DNA from: Bacteroidota bacterium
GTDB taxonomy: Bacteria > Bacteroidota > Bacteroidia > Bacteroidales > F082
Direction of reading: 5' to 3'
Assembly (NCBI GenBank): GCA_016715945.1
Contig: JADJXJ010000001.1
Span: forward strand, 1,240,001-1,304,000
Length of the DNA stretch: 64,000 nucleotides
Positions within the stretch are counted from its first letter, which is position 1, and each line of letters opens with the position of its first letter. The position numbers were made by a program, and so were the translations under genes. This document shows positions 46,367 through 55,841 of the stretch, one piece after another. The notes beneath the pieces were generated by a model. The model saw only the letters and a list, made by a program, of their open reading frames with translations, ran no database searches and was not told the DNA's origin.

Positions 46367-46414
46367 CGAAGTTTGGTATAATATTTGTAACTTTTTGAGG
46401 GTAAAAATGAAGTG

Positions 46415-46422
46415 CAAAAATA
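46415..46422 (-). promoter_or_regulatory. putative proS promoter, -7 box
   Basis: The minus strand reads TATTTTTG (TAnnTTTG) 48 bp upstream of ATG 46366. It lies inside the rejected upstream extension, supporting the internal start. Confidence 0.5.
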
Positions 46423-46468
46423 CGAAAACCCTCAACAAAAATCTGATAAACCTCGGGAGGATTGATTT

Positions 46469-47989
46469 ATGAAGACCTTTAACCTAATGCTCATAGCAGC
46501 CGCGCTTGTGCTCGCATCCTGTTCGTCCACCGGTTATGTGGCCGATGATGCGTACTTTTCGCGCAAGCAGCAGACCAGTGTTATGGCCACAGCAGTTCAG
46601 GGCACCGGCATAGCCGAAAGCGCCAAAGTACAGAGCCAGAATACTGACTATGAGTATCAAACGCATTACCAGCAGAATGCCGGTGAGCCTGCAACTGAAG
46701 GCATGGGTGTGCCCACCTACACCAAAACCGAAACTGTGACCGATCCGGATGGCACCACTTACAGCACAACCGAAACCTATTATGACTCAGAATATGCCCG
46801 GAGGTTCCGTCGTTTTGGCGACAATTACGGCAGCTCGTTCGGCTATTTCGACGGATTTTATGATGGCTGCTTCAGTTGCTCACGCAGCTCGTTCGGTTTT
46901 GGATTTGGCTACCCTTTCGGCTGGAGCTTCTCTTACCGCTATGGCTATCCGTTCGGATATTCCTCGTTCTGGGGCTACGATCCCTTTTTCTATGACCCCT
47001 GGTTTTATTCCTACAGAAGCTGGGGCTGGCCATACTACAGTTATGGCTGGGGAGGCTACTGGAGTGGCTACAACCATGGATACTGGAATGGTTTCTGGGA
47101 TGGATATTATTACGGTGGAGGCAGCGACTGGGGCTGGGGATTCAACCGGCCCAGAACCTATTATGGTCACCGCGGCAGCAGCATAGGTGGGGGCACACTT
47201 GTTCCAGGCGGAAGCGCCCGCGGGAGCAACCAATCTACCGCTGCAGCATCGCCCCGCGGAACAAACACGCGTGATTACGTGAGTGGCGATATTCCTCAGA
47301 CCAGTTTGTCGGAGCGTGGCACCCGTACCTACGATCGTGGGACAACCACAGCTTCGCCTGCTGTTTCGGAAAGGGCTGCACGTCAGGATGCCGGAATCAG
47401 TCGCGAAGCCAGCGATCGTACCGGCCTGCCCCGCGAGGTGCGCGGCAGCGATAATACGTATGCAAGACCTGGTGCCACAGAGCGCATCAACCAGTATCGT
47501 CAGGAACGTTACGACAGGCCGCAGCTGCAAAGCCGGCCAGCCTATGAGCGCCCGAAACAATACACTTCGCCCAGCATGAGGCAACCCAAATCGAGCAGCG
47601 AATACGTGCGGCCGCAGGCCGAGCCAGGACGCATCAGCGGAAATATGCGCGAGACCCCACAGACCACTGCACCATCGGGAAGCGGGGTATATCGTCAGGT
47701 CAACCCAACGCGTCAGGAGCCACAGCGCACAACCAGCCCATCGCAGGGTACAATGCGCTCACAGCCTGCACAGTCGCGCCCCTCGGGCACTTCAGGAGGA
47801 AACTTTGAACGCAGAAGTTACTCAACGCCTTCTGCCAGACCGGCACCCTCAAGCAGCCCGAGCTATTCCTCGCCTTCACGCTCCTCAGGTTCATCCGGAA
47901 GCTACAATGCACCTGCCCGCAGCTCAGAGAGCTCCTCGGGCAGCAGCCGCGGAAGCAGCTCCGGAAATAGCTCAGGAAGCCGTCGGTAG
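46469..47989 (+). CDS. aromatic/Gly-rich then Ser/Arg-rich low-complexity lipoprotein
   Basis: This 506-residue protein has a lipoprotein signal (LVLASCSS, lipidated Cys about residue 17). Residues 105-240 are extraordinarily rich in Tyr, Trp, Phe, Gly and Ser (SFGFGFGYPFGWSFSYRYGYPFGY, then WG/YY runs). Residues 240-506 are rich in Ser, Arg, Pro, Thr and Gln and appear disordered. Neither part has a domain I recognise. A start at ATG 46469 is supported by GGGAGG 7-12 bp upstream. The composition suggests a surface-exposed or envelope-bridging protein, perhaps sticky or self-assembling, but that is speculation. Confidence 0.7.
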   Translation: MKTFNLMLIAAALVLASCSSTGYVADDAYFSRKQQTSVMATAVQGTGIAESAKVQSQNTDYEYQTHYQQNAGEPATEGMGVPTYTKTETVTDPDGTTYSTTETYYDSEYARRFRRFGDNYGSSFGYFDGFYDGCFSCSRSSFGFGFGYPFGWSFSYRYGYPFGYSSFWGYDPFFYDPWFYSYRSWGWPYYSYGWGGYWSGYNHGYWNGFWDGYYYGGGSDWGWGFNRPRTYYGHRGSSIGGGTLVPGGSARGSNQSTAAASPRGTNTRDYVSGDIPQTSLSERGTRTYDRGTTTASPAVSERAARQDAGISREASDRTGLPREVRGSDNTYARPGATERINQYRQERYDRPQLQSRPAYERPKQYTSPSMRQPKSSSEYVRPQAEPGRISGNMRETPQTTAPSGSGVYRQVNPTRQEPQRTTSPSQGTMRSQPAQSRPSGTSGGNFERRSYSTPSARPAPSSSPSYSSPSRSSGSSGSYNAPARSSESSSGSSRGSSSGNSSGSRR

Positions 47990-48093
47990 TTCATTGTAAT
48001 TCACATGTTTACTATTTAATATTTACGCGACCATTGTCATAATGGCAATGTCATTAGGATAGTTATTTTTCAATCTTTCAAACACTTGATAAT

Positions 48094-49548
48094 ATGAAAC
48101 GCATCTTAGCAAGCTCGCTAGTGGTAATCAGCCTGGCGGTTGGTGCCCAAAATGAAACCGACGCACTGCGATTCAGCCAGCAGTTTTACCAGGGCACTGC
48201 CCGCAGCATGTCAATGGGAGGCGCTTTTGGCGCCATAGGAGCCGATTTTTCGACTTTGAGCACCAATCCTGCCGGCATGGGTCTGTTTCGTAGCTCGGAA
48301 CTCAGCCTAAGCCCCATACTCACAAATGTGAATAGCCAGTCCACCTACAACGGAATGTTTGGCGAAGATACCCGCACGGGTCTGAACTTCTCCAACATGG
48401 GTGTGGTGTCGGTGAACAAAGTAAGCGGCACCCAGGCACCATGGAAATATTTTCAGATAGGTTTCGGGATGAACCGCACCAACAACTTCAGCCAGCGCAT
48501 GTTTGTGCAGGGCGACAACAACGACCACTCGCGCGTGGATGTGTTCCTCGACAAGGTGGCGGGCACATCGCCCTCGCAGATTGAACGTAACTTCCCCTAC
48601 GACATTTATCCCGCATGGTATGTTTATCTTATTGACACAGTGCGCAATAGCCAGGGACAGCTTATTTACACCTCCCCTGTGCCACAGGGAGGCATCAGGC
48701 AATTCGAGTCGACCAACACCTGGGGAAGTACCAACGAATGGCTGATCTCAGCCTCCGGAAACCTGAACGATCAGGTTTTTGTGGGCGCCACACTGGGCAT
48801 GCCTTACACCCGCTATTTTCACGAAACCACATTCACCGAGAAAGACGTGAACAACAGCATCAGCGATTTCGATGAGTGGAATTTCAGGCAGAAAATCGAG
48901 TCGCGTGGCTGGGGCTTAAACCTGAAAGTAGGTGTGATTGTATGGCCTGTAGAATGGTTGCGCGTAGGTGCTGCTGTTCACACCCCAACATGGTACAGTC
49001 AGCTTAATGACCAGTGGTCCACTTCTATTGATGCCAAACTCGGACCGGACTACAATCAACAGTCGTCGCCAACGGGTGAATTTACCTATCAGCTTCAGAC
49101 CCCTATGCGCGCCAATGGCAGCCTGGCATTCATTATTGGGCAGCAAGGCATCATCAGTGCCGAATATGAGCATGTGGATTACACAAAAATGCGTCTGCGC
49201 TCGTCAGATTATAACTTTCTGGCCGAAAACGATGCCATCAGAAGCTCGTTTGCTGCCTCGAACATATTCAGGTTTGGCACAGAGTGGCGGCTGAGCAATT
49301 TCAGTTTCCGGGGCGGATATGCCACTTACGGAAGTCCGTTTAAGGATGGCATCAACGATGCCTCCTTGCGAAACCTGAGCTTTGGGCTTGGGTATTCGGA
49401 GAAGAGTTTCGGAATTGACCTTGCATTTGTCAATGGCCAGCGCGAGCAGGATTACTATATGTACACTTCTGCCAACTGGAATCCCAATCCCGCAGCACAA
49501 AAGATCACTTCAAATCAGTTTGTGCTCAGCACAAGGTTCCGTTTTTAG
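48094..49548 (+). CDS. OmpP1/FadL-family outer-membrane transport protein
   Basis: This 484-residue protein has a signal peptide (VVISLAVGA) and a FadL-type N-terminus (GTARSMSMGGAFGAIGADFSTLSTNPAGMGLFRSSELSLSP). That segment forms the hatch/NPA region; a long beta-barrel follows. FadL-like channels move hydrophobic compounds, such as fatty acids or aromatics, across the outer membrane by lateral diffusion. The substrate cannot be told. It is a single gene, with a strong terminator 30 bp downstream. Confidence 0.87.
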   Translation: MKRILASSLVVISLAVGAQNETDALRFSQQFYQGTARSMSMGGAFGAIGADFSTLSTNPAGMGLFRSSELSLSPILTNVNSQSTYNGMFGEDTRTGLNFSNMGVVSVNKVSGTQAPWKYFQIGFGMNRTNNFSQRMFVQGDNNDHSRVDVFLDKVAGTSPSQIERNFPYDIYPAWYVYLIDTVRNSQGQLIYTSPVPQGGIRQFESTNTWGSTNEWLISASGNLNDQVFVGATLGMPYTRYFHETTFTEKDVNNSISDFDEWNFRQKIESRGWGLNLKVGVIVWPVEWLRVGAAVHTPTWYSQLNDQWSTSIDAKLGPDYNQQSSPTGEFTYQLQTPMRANGSLAFIIGQQGIISAEYEHVDYTKMRLRSSDYNFLAENDAIRSSFAASNIFRFGTEWRLSNFSFRGGYATYGSPFKDGINDASLRNLSFGLGYSEKSFGIDLAFVNGQREQDYYMYTSANWNPNPAAQKITSNQFVLSTRFRF

Positions 49549-49578
49549 TTGAATCGGTTAGTTTGTTCACATATTGCC

Positions 49579-49612
49579 GGCTGCCCTGCACACGGGGCAG
49601 CCTTATTTTTTT
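49579..49612 (+). terminator. terminator after the FadL-like gene
   Basis: GGCTGCCC pairs with GGGCAGCC (8 bp) around an 8-base loop, then TTATTTTTTT. It separates the FadL-like gene from the convergent TPR gene. Confidence 0.88.
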
Positions 49613-49622
49613 CAGCACCACA

Positions 49623-51104
49623 TCAGGTTCCAACGCGGCGAAGCCCGGCCCGGGCGGCAGCGTGTATGCTGCTGCGATACACTGCAGGCTTCAGGCTCAG
49701 GCAGTTGTTGTACCAGTTTGCAGCTTCTGCCCTGTTGCCTTGTTGTTCATAAATCAGCGCTATACGAAGTGCAGCATTTGCGGCATAATATTCCGGGGAT
49801 TTCCGGCCTATCCGGTATGTTTCGGCATACAAGCTGAGCGCTTTACTGGTTTGCCCCAAACCTTCGGCATTTCTGGCATATCTGTAAAGAAATTCGAGGT
49901 GGTGTGGGTTGTCGGTGCGCCCCAGTTCAGGCTCGAGCTTTAGCAGGATTTTTTCAGCCTCTGCAAAATACCCGCCATCGAACCGGAGACGCACGGTAAT
50001 GAGCTCTGGGTGTGGAATTTGTGAAAGTGAGGCCTCTCGTTTAGCCTCGGCATCGCGCTCACCTGGCGAAGCAGGCGCCTGCCTGCATTGCTGCATATGT
50101 GAGCGGTAGGCATTGATATCGCCATTTTGCAGCGCAATCCATGCCAGTTTGCGGTGTGCATCGGCCACATACATCGTCCCAGAGGTCGATGCAAGGAAAC
50201 GCAGGTAATATGAGCCTGCCTGCGCACTTCCTTTGCGCAGCAGGGCTTCCCCCATTAAAAAACTGGTGAGGGGAAATTCGATATATTCCTCTGAGGAGGG
50301 CAGGTCATGCAGGGTCTGCAAGGCTTCCTCATTGCGGCCATCGCGCATCAGTAAATATGCCAGGGTGTATTGAAGCATCAGGTTTTCCGGATCCATGGAA
50401 CGCATTCCATTGATTACCTGATTCTTAACAACATGATCAGTTTGCATGGCCCGGGTTGCCATCCCCAAAAGTATGGCGGCATCTGCCCGCATAAAAGCAA
50501 AGGGATGATTATCTGGCAATTGCATCACATGCCTGAGCTGCGCTATACCTTCCTGGCTATCGCCTTGTAACGACGCCAGGCGCAAAGCCCAGTTGAACTG
50601 CTCGGGCACGCTACCCAAAGCAACCTGCATGATCCCATAAGTAAGCTTATTGGGCACAAAACCGGGGAACTTCGCGTAGGCATCAATTATGGTGGAATAC
50701 GTTTTTCGCAGCTCCATGGCGCTTTGCCAGTGGTTTCCTGCCCGCATGCGGAGCATTAGCGAGCTGACACCGCTGTAGCCGAGCGCCCATTGCTGCCAGG
50801 CATTGGCAGGTCGGACGGCCTGCAGCTGTTCTTGCAGTTTATTCTTTTTCTGCTGAAAAACATCTTCGTCACCGGCAGATCCGCTGGCGAGGGCTTTCTG
50901 AAAATGCATTTGCAACTCCACCACATCGGCCATCAGGTTATCCGGCCTTAGTGCACGTTCGGCCTGAATGAGCTGGTGGGCTTTGTTGTGGCGCAGCCGA
51001 CCAGATTCCTGCCAGGCCAGCGTCAACCCGGGAGTTAACACAAACTGCCCTGCCGAAAGCATTGTTGGAGCAGCAATCAGAAAAATTAACAGGTATTGTC
51101 GCAT
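49623..51104 (-). CDS. secreted TPR-repeat protein
   Basis: This 493-residue protein has a signal peptide (LLIFLIAAPTMLSAG). Helical-repeat sequence fills the rest, with TPR-like pairs clear in the C-terminal half (for example FLYRYARNAEGLGQTSKALSLYAETYRIGRKSPEYYAANAALRIALIYEQQGNRAEAANWYNNCL). TPRs are protein-interaction scaffolds. It follows the CHAT gene with only 3 bp between, so the two are almost certainly co-transcribed and probably act together in the periplasm. No enzymatic domain is seen. Confidence 0.8.
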   Translation of the reverse strand: MRQYLLIFLIAAPTMLSAGQFVLTPGLTLAWQESGRLRHNKAHQLIQAERALRPDNLMADVVELQMHFQKALASGSAGDEDVFQQKKNKLQEQLQAVRPANAWQQWALGYSGVSSLMLRMRAGNHWQSAMELRKTYSTIIDAYAKFPGFVPNKLTYGIMQVALGSVPEQFNWALRLASLQGDSQEGIAQLRHVMQLPDNHPFAFMRADAAILLGMATRAMQTDHVVKNQVINGMRSMDPENLMLQYTLAYLLMRDGRNEEALQTLHDLPSSEEYIEFPLTSFLMGEALLRKGSAQAGSYYLRFLASTSGTMYVADAHRKLAWIALQNGDINAYRSHMQQCRQAPASPGERDAEAKREASLSQIPHPELITVRLRFDGGYFAEAEKILLKLEPELGRTDNPHHLEFLYRYARNAEGLGQTSKALSLYAETYRIGRKSPEYYAANAALRIALIYEQQGNRAEAANWYNNCLSLKPAVYRSSIHAAARAGLRRVGT

Positions 51105-51107
51105 TGA

Positions 51108-54100
51108 TTAGTTTGGCAGCACAAAAGTACGCTTGCGCCTGACACGCCGCCAGATAAAAAAGACAATCAATGCGCTGACGACAAATGTCGAGATCAGGAT
51201 TTCCTTTGGCCAGCCGATGCGCAGCGGCTGCGTATTTCCCAGCACCTGGTAGGCAGCCCAGAAGAACGGGTGCGCTTTCAGTTTGTTAGCTTCTTGCAGC
51301 CAGGTTAACTTGGCCTGCTGAAGCGCCACATCTTTGGCGAGTCCGAGTGCGAGATTCTGATAAAAAAGTTCCATGAGCCTGGAGCCGGATTGGTCGTTTA
51401 CTTCCCAGCCGGTCATGACAACTGCCGGCACTCCGGCGTACATAAATGCACGGCTGAGGCTCATCACACCTTCGGCCGAGCGAAGTTTGCCCACACCGGT
51501 GTTGCACGCACTGAGCACTACCATGGCTGCGTTCAGTTTGAGGGCATAAAGTTCATAGCCCTGCATCTCGTTCATGGCTGTGCTGTCGGGTTGGAAGATC
51601 AGCCGTGAATAAAGCGGATTTTCATCATCCAGCATGGTGTGCATGGCCAGGTGCAGGAGTCCGTACCTGGGTGCGGTTTGAATAAATGCGCTTTTTGTGG
51701 CCTCTCCGCCTTCAAGCAGCACCCCACCCCAGATTTTCCTGACGGTTTCGGCCTCCTTTTTTGCATAAGGAAGCGGAGGATACTGCTGATTGACAGCCAG
51801 GGCGTCGTTGCTGTAATCGGGCGCCAGGGCAAGCATGCGGCCGGTTTTCTGACCCTGTCCGGACTTGAACGCACTGGTCAGTGCGGTGGACGACAGGTAG
51901 GACAATGGATAGTCGTGTAGCATCAGAGGCAAACCGGCGTAATCGAGCTGCTGGCGATGATCGTCGGTGAGGTGCTCCGGCTTAATCAACAGATCGAAGG
52001 GCAAATAGCCCAGCACCCCATCGGGAACCACCACAAGACGATGACCTTTGATGAAAGATTCCACCGGAAGGATCAGCTCGTTGTAGAGTGAAGTACTCAA
52101 CTCCAGAAATGCCCGGTAATCATCCAAGGTGTGATTCATGAGGTTCGAAAGGATGATGGTCCGCAAACTGTCCACCCTCTGTTCGAGCCAGATGCCGGTT
52201 TCGTTGCGCATCACCAGCAGGCTGTCTTTGCGCAGGGCAAAGATGTAAAGGTTGTTCGATTCAATGAAATACTCCACCAGTGCCTGGTCGGGGCCAAGGT
52301 TGTCCTGTACCTGTGCTGTGGACAGGGTGGCCGGAGCGTAGCGAAGGGCAAAGTAGTCGGGATAGTTGACTTCGATTTGCTGCATCAGGCTGTCGTAGGT
52401 TCGCGTCATGGCAACACGGCGCGCATTGAGAAAAGCGATGCGCATGTTGTTGGGTTCCGGATTGAGGCGTTCGTCGGCAGCCGCACGCGTGAGCGCATGG
52501 ATTTCGCGCCTCAGGCTGCGTTCGAGTTGTGTGGTCTCGGTTGGTACGCCAGCAGCTTCGAATGCCTGCAACTTGCGAATGGAAGCCAGCAACACCGACG
52601 ACTTGGTCCGGCTGGCGAAACCAAAAGCCAGCTCGAGTTTGTCTTTTTCGCCCGTCAGTGCGTACAGATCCCAAGCAGCCCTGAGTGCATCATCGTAAGT
52701 GCCGCGCATATCGTCGCCCAGCAAAAGCCGGCTTTCGTCGGTGGCAAACTGTATGTATTGTTCATAATTGCGCAGACTCCGGCTGTAAAGTTCCACCCCG
52801 GACCGCAGTCTGGTAATATCGCCCGAATGTGCATACCATTCCTGATACATCCGGGCTTTGTCGATGAGTAAGGCCCCCTTGATGAACGATTCGCGGCGAA
52901 CTGCCATGGTATCGTTCACTGTAGCCCCGGGTGTTGTCTGGCTTAGCAGGGATTCAGCCCGAAAGAATAACTTTTCGGACTCACCAAACTGCAAGAGCCT
53001 GGAATAAATGAATGCCTTGAGCCGCAGAATGTTGATGTATTCTTCATCGGTGACCGGAAATATTCCAGCATAAGCTGCCTCAGCCGCACTGATACTTTCG
53101 AGCGCCTGATGAAAATTACCTTCAGCTATGTAGATATTCGCTTTCTCGAGCAACGAATAGGCGTACTCGTAGTGGGCGCTGCCCAATAAATTTTCAGCGG
53201 TTTCTATACTTGTGCTGATGCTTCTGAGGGCCAGGTCAAATTTTTTCAGAAGCCTGTAGCTCATGGCAAGGTTACGGTGAACCCTGATTGCCGTGGTTGG
53301 TATCAGGTTGTTGTCTTTCAGTTTATTTAAAATGACGAGGGCCGAATCTGGTCTGGAAGTTCTGTTATACATGAAAGCCAGATTGTTCAGCACGCTCAGG
53401 GTGCGGGGATGGGCAGGCCCGCGCGATTGCAGAAAAAAGCTGTAAGCCGACTGAAAATATTGTATGGCCCGCTCATAGTCGGCAGTGAGCAGATATGCAT
53501 TGCCGAGATTGATGTAAAGAATCCCGGTAACAAATTCTAATCCATGCTTATTGACAAGCAATTTTTCCGCAAGATCAAGATAACGCAATCCCTCCTCAAT
53601 TCGTCCGGTCATCTGAAGGATGCGGCCATAATTGATATAAAAGACGATCAGCGAAGGGTTGTCCTTCGCAAAAGCCTGTTCCTTTATCTCTCTGGCTTTT
53701 TCGATGTATATGTAAGCGCTATCGAACTGACTCATCTCCGCAAAGGTGATGGCCAGGTTTTGAAGAATCTCGGATTGGTCAACCGGGTTTATCTTACGGG
53801 CAGAATAGGCCAATTTTGTACCTTGCTTGAGCACTTCCAATGCTGCTGGAAAGTCGCCCTGATAATAGCGGGTTACCCCTTCTGAGTTCAGAATGCGTAA
53901 AAAAAGCCCTGTATCGGCCGGATTGATCTCCCGCAAAAGCGCCTGAGCAGAATCAAAGTTTGTAATGGCTTGAGGGAATTCTCCCAGGTCCAACAATAGT
54001 CTTCCCCTTAGAAATACAATTTCAGGCAGAAGATCGGCAGGCTGAGGCGAAGCGCCATACAACATCTGGACACTATCGAAATGCTCCCAGGCTTCCTGCC

Positions 54101-54344
54101 TGAGGTCGAGCTGCCTGAGCTGTCCTGCCATCAGGAGGTGATAACGGATTTTTGCCTTTGGAGAAAGCGCCCCGGGCCTAACCTTGTTCAGCCAGTGCAG
54201 TGCACTGTCGGGCATGGCAAGGCTGTCGTAATACCTTGCCATTCGAAAAGGTTCGTTGGTGTCGGGTTCTATTCTTGCCACAAATGTCAGCGGATACCCG
54301 GCCAACGCCAACAACAAAAAAAACAAAACATTCCGTGCCTTCAT
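51108..54344 (-). CDS. TPR-CHAT caspase-like protease, exported and membrane-anchored
   Basis: This protein is about 1,078 residues from ATG 54344. A longer in-frame start at 54401 would lie on the upstream terminator and is rejected. A signal peptide (NVLFFLLLALAGYPL) is followed by about ten TPRs (residues 40-460), a linker with coiled-coil features, and a CHAT domain (about 700-1040). The catalytic pair is intact: His in LLHLAMH (near 903) and Cys in VLSACNTGVG (near 946). A transmembrane helix (ISTFVVSALIVFFIW) and a basic tail follow, so the protease domain should face the periplasm. Some CHAT proteases are activated by effectors that bind their TPRs. It is paired with the downstream secreted TPR protein. 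Confidence 0.88.
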   Translation of the reverse strand: MKARNVLFFLLLALAGYPLTFVARIEPDTNEPFRMARYYDSLAMPDSALHWLNKVRPGALSPKAKIRYHLLMAGQLRQLDLRQEAWEHFDSVQMLYGASPQPADLLPEIVFLRGRLLLDLGEFPQAITNFDSAQALLREINPADTGLFLRILNSEGVTRYYQGDFPAALEVLKQGTKLAYSARKINPVDQSEILQNLAITFAEMSQFDSAYIYIEKAREIKEQAFAKDNPSLIVFYINYGRILQMTGRIEEGLRYLDLAEKLLVNKHGLEFVTGILYINLGNAYLLTADYERAIQYFQSAYSFFLQSRGPAHPRTLSVLNNLAFMYNRTSRPDSALVILNKLKDNNLIPTTAIRVHRNLAMSYRLLKKFDLALRSISTSIETAENLLGSAHYEYAYSLLEKANIYIAEGNFHQALESISAAEAAYAGIFPVTDEEYINILRLKAFIYSRLLQFGESEKLFFRAESLLSQTTPGATVNDTMAVRRESFIKGALLIDKARMYQEWYAHSGDITRLRSGVELYSRSLRNYEQYIQFATDESRLLLGDDMRGTYDDALRAAWDLYALTGEKDKLELAFGFASRTKSSVLLASIRKLQAFEAAGVPTETTQLERSLRREIHALTRAAADERLNPEPNNMRIAFLNARRVAMTRTYDSLMQQIEVNYPDYFALRYAPATLSTAQVQDNLGPDQALVEYFIESNNLYIFALRKDSLLVMRNETGIWLEQRVDSLRTIILSNLMNHTLDDYRAFLELSTSLYNELILPVESFIKGHRLVVVPDGVLGYLPFDLLIKPEHLTDDHRQQLDYAGLPLMLHDYPLSYLSSTALTSAFKSGQGQKTGRMLALAPDYSNDALAVNQQYPPLPYAKKEAETVRKIWGGVLLEGGEATKSAFIQTAPRYGLLHLAMHTMLDDENPLYSRLIFQPDSTAMNEMQGYELYALKLNAAMVVLSACNTGVGKLRSAEGVMSLSRAFMYAGVPAVVMTGWEVNDQSGSRLMELFYQNLALGLAKDVALQQAKLTWLQEANKLKAHPFFWAAYQVLGNTQPLRIGWPKEILISTFVVSALIVFFIWRRVRRKRTFVLPN

Positions 54345-54372
54345 CCTCGAGCGTAAACAGCCGTGCGAAAAT

Positions 54373-54398
54373 AAAAAAAGGAAGCACAGGGCTTCCTT
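54373..54398 (-). terminator. terminator after the cohesin/dockerin-like T9SS gene
   Basis: AAGGAAGC pairs with GCTTCCTT (8 bp) around a 5-base loop. On the minus strand a T tract follows. It lies 24 bp past the stop at 54422, so the CHAT gene begins a new transcription unit. Confidence 0.82.
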
Positions 54399-54421
54399 CA
54401 ATTATTCATAATCGGGCCACT

Positions 54422-55615
54422 TTACATTTTATTCAGCCTGGCGCTGACTTCCAGTCCGGTTTCGCGGTTGGTAGCACGAACCACATACATCCCCTTCTGC
54501 AATTGGTGGAGGTTCAGGACAACCGGTTCGAGCGTGCTACCGGTGGCCTGCTGATGGTTCAGCACAATCTGGCCGGTGGCATTGATTACCTGGATGTTGT
54601 AAATTCCGGATGGCATATCCAAAAATCTGATGCTTGCCGAGTTGGATACGGGGTTGGGCATCACCTGCAAGCCGGAAACCTGCCTGGGTGCCCCCAGCAA
54701 GGGCGTACGCACCGCAAACGTTCCGCTTTTCCGGCCATTGGCGCCAATCACATGCGAACCTGCGCCCACAGTGATCGCTTGCATACCTGCCTCCGGAACC
54801 TGCCTGATACGGGCTTTGATCTTGATGACTGCCTGATCCGAAATGCCAGCACCCAGGCTGCTGAGGCGAAGCATGCCATCTTTCAGGTGATAGCCTCCCA
54901 AACCGAAGGGCGCATCCACAGATTCGACTTCAATATACTCCGTATTGAAAATCAAGTCCATTCCTATTGCTGCTATACCATTATTTGAGCGTATTTCAAC
55001 CGGAATTTCGACCAGGCTACCTTTGTGCACCTCAAGGTAGTTGCTGAATTGAATTATGATGTTGTTTGACTCACGGACTGTAGGTAATAATGCCCCCTCA
55101 GTATCGCCAAGTCTGCTTCCGCCAATGATAGTTGGTCCGCCGCCGGCATTGACAATCAGGTCGATCTGGTCTTCGCTGAACTGCCAGGCGCCAGCAGGAA
55201 AAGGTTCGCTGAATAAATAGTGGTTCACGGCCACAAACTGATAGTCGGCCATATCGACAATCCCATTGCCATCCACATCGGCAGCGATGTATTGCCAGGT
55301 GCTGAATTCGATCTGGCCATCGAGGAACATGAGAATCTCGTTGGCATTCACGATGTCGGCAGAGTAGCCCGGCAGGTTGGTGGAGGCCTTAATTTTAAAC
55401 TGCGTGCCCTGCACATCATTAAATACATAGTAGCCATTGCCGTCGGTCAAGGTGGAATCCAGCAACTGGTCGGTCATGGTGTAAAGCTTCACCGTCACAC
55501 CGTCGATCGGATAGAGCGGATTGTCGAAGTAGTTTACATAGCCCCAAACCGACTGGGCATTAAGCTGAACTGCAGCAAAGAGGGCGAAAATGGAAAGAAT
55601 CACTTGCTTTTTCAT
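54422..55615 (-). CDS. secreted cohesin/dockerin-like protein with T9SS type A sorting domain
   Basis: This 397-residue protein has a signal peptide (ILSIFALFAAVQLNA). A CNA-B/SdrD-like segment follows at about 25-85 (VWGYVNYFDNPLYPIDGVTVKLYTMTDQLLDSTLTDGNGYYVF), then a dockerin-like calcium motif (ADVDGNGIVDMADYQFVAVN, about 115). A cohesin-like domain lies at about 195-300 (VEIPVEIRSNNGIAAIGMDLIFNTEYIEVESVD...). The last 80 residues are a type A T9SS signal (VMPNPVSNSASIRFLDMPSGIYNIQVINATGQIV...GMYVVRATN). It is likely delivered to the cell surface. Dockerin and cohesin folds on one chain are common in non-cellulosomal surface proteins, so this is not evidence of a cellulosome. Confidence 0.82.
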   Translation of the reverse strand: MKKQVILSIFALFAAVQLNAQSVWGYVNYFDNPLYPIDGVTVKLYTMTDQLLDSTLTDGNGYYVFNDVQGTQFKIKASTNLPGYSADIVNANEILMFLDGQIEFSTWQYIAADVDGNGIVDMADYQFVAVNHYLFSEPFPAGAWQFSEDQIDLIVNAGGGPTIIGGSRLGDTEGALLPTVRESNNIIIQFSNYLEVHKGSLVEIPVEIRSNNGIAAIGMDLIFNTEYIEVESVDAPFGLGGYHLKDGMLRLSSLGAGISDQAVIKIKARIRQVPEAGMQAITVGAGSHVIGANGRKSGTFAVRTPLLGAPRQVSGLQVMPNPVSNSASIRFLDMPSGIYNIQVINATGQIVLNHQQATGSTLEPVVLNLHQLQKGMYVVRATNRETGLEVSARLNKM

Positions 55616-55841
55616 GGTACGTTAACTTTAGTTTTGCCAATCAATTTTATTTCCCTTTTTACGCCTATTAGTACCACTCGATGTCAAAATCGCATCAAAA
55701 ATTTTCGACTTTTTTTCAACTTTTTTACATTTAATTCATTATCAGCGCGTTACAAGCCTATTTTTACAGCAGCATTTTTCCCAAAAAGCCCGTTTTCGTG
55801 CGTGCAATACCCAAGAAGCTGTTAAAAAGCCTGTTTCCGGC

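Noticed and set aside
51108..54344. TPR-CHAT gene as part of a type III-E CRISPR (Craspase) system
   Set aside because: No CRISPR array or gRAMP-like gene in the window, and the protein has a signal peptide and transmembrane helix, unlike cytosolic Craspase.
54422..55615. Evidence of a cellulosome from cohesin/dockerin-like modules
   Set aside because: No glycoside hydrolases or carbohydrate-binding modules nearby; such modules are common in other surface proteins.
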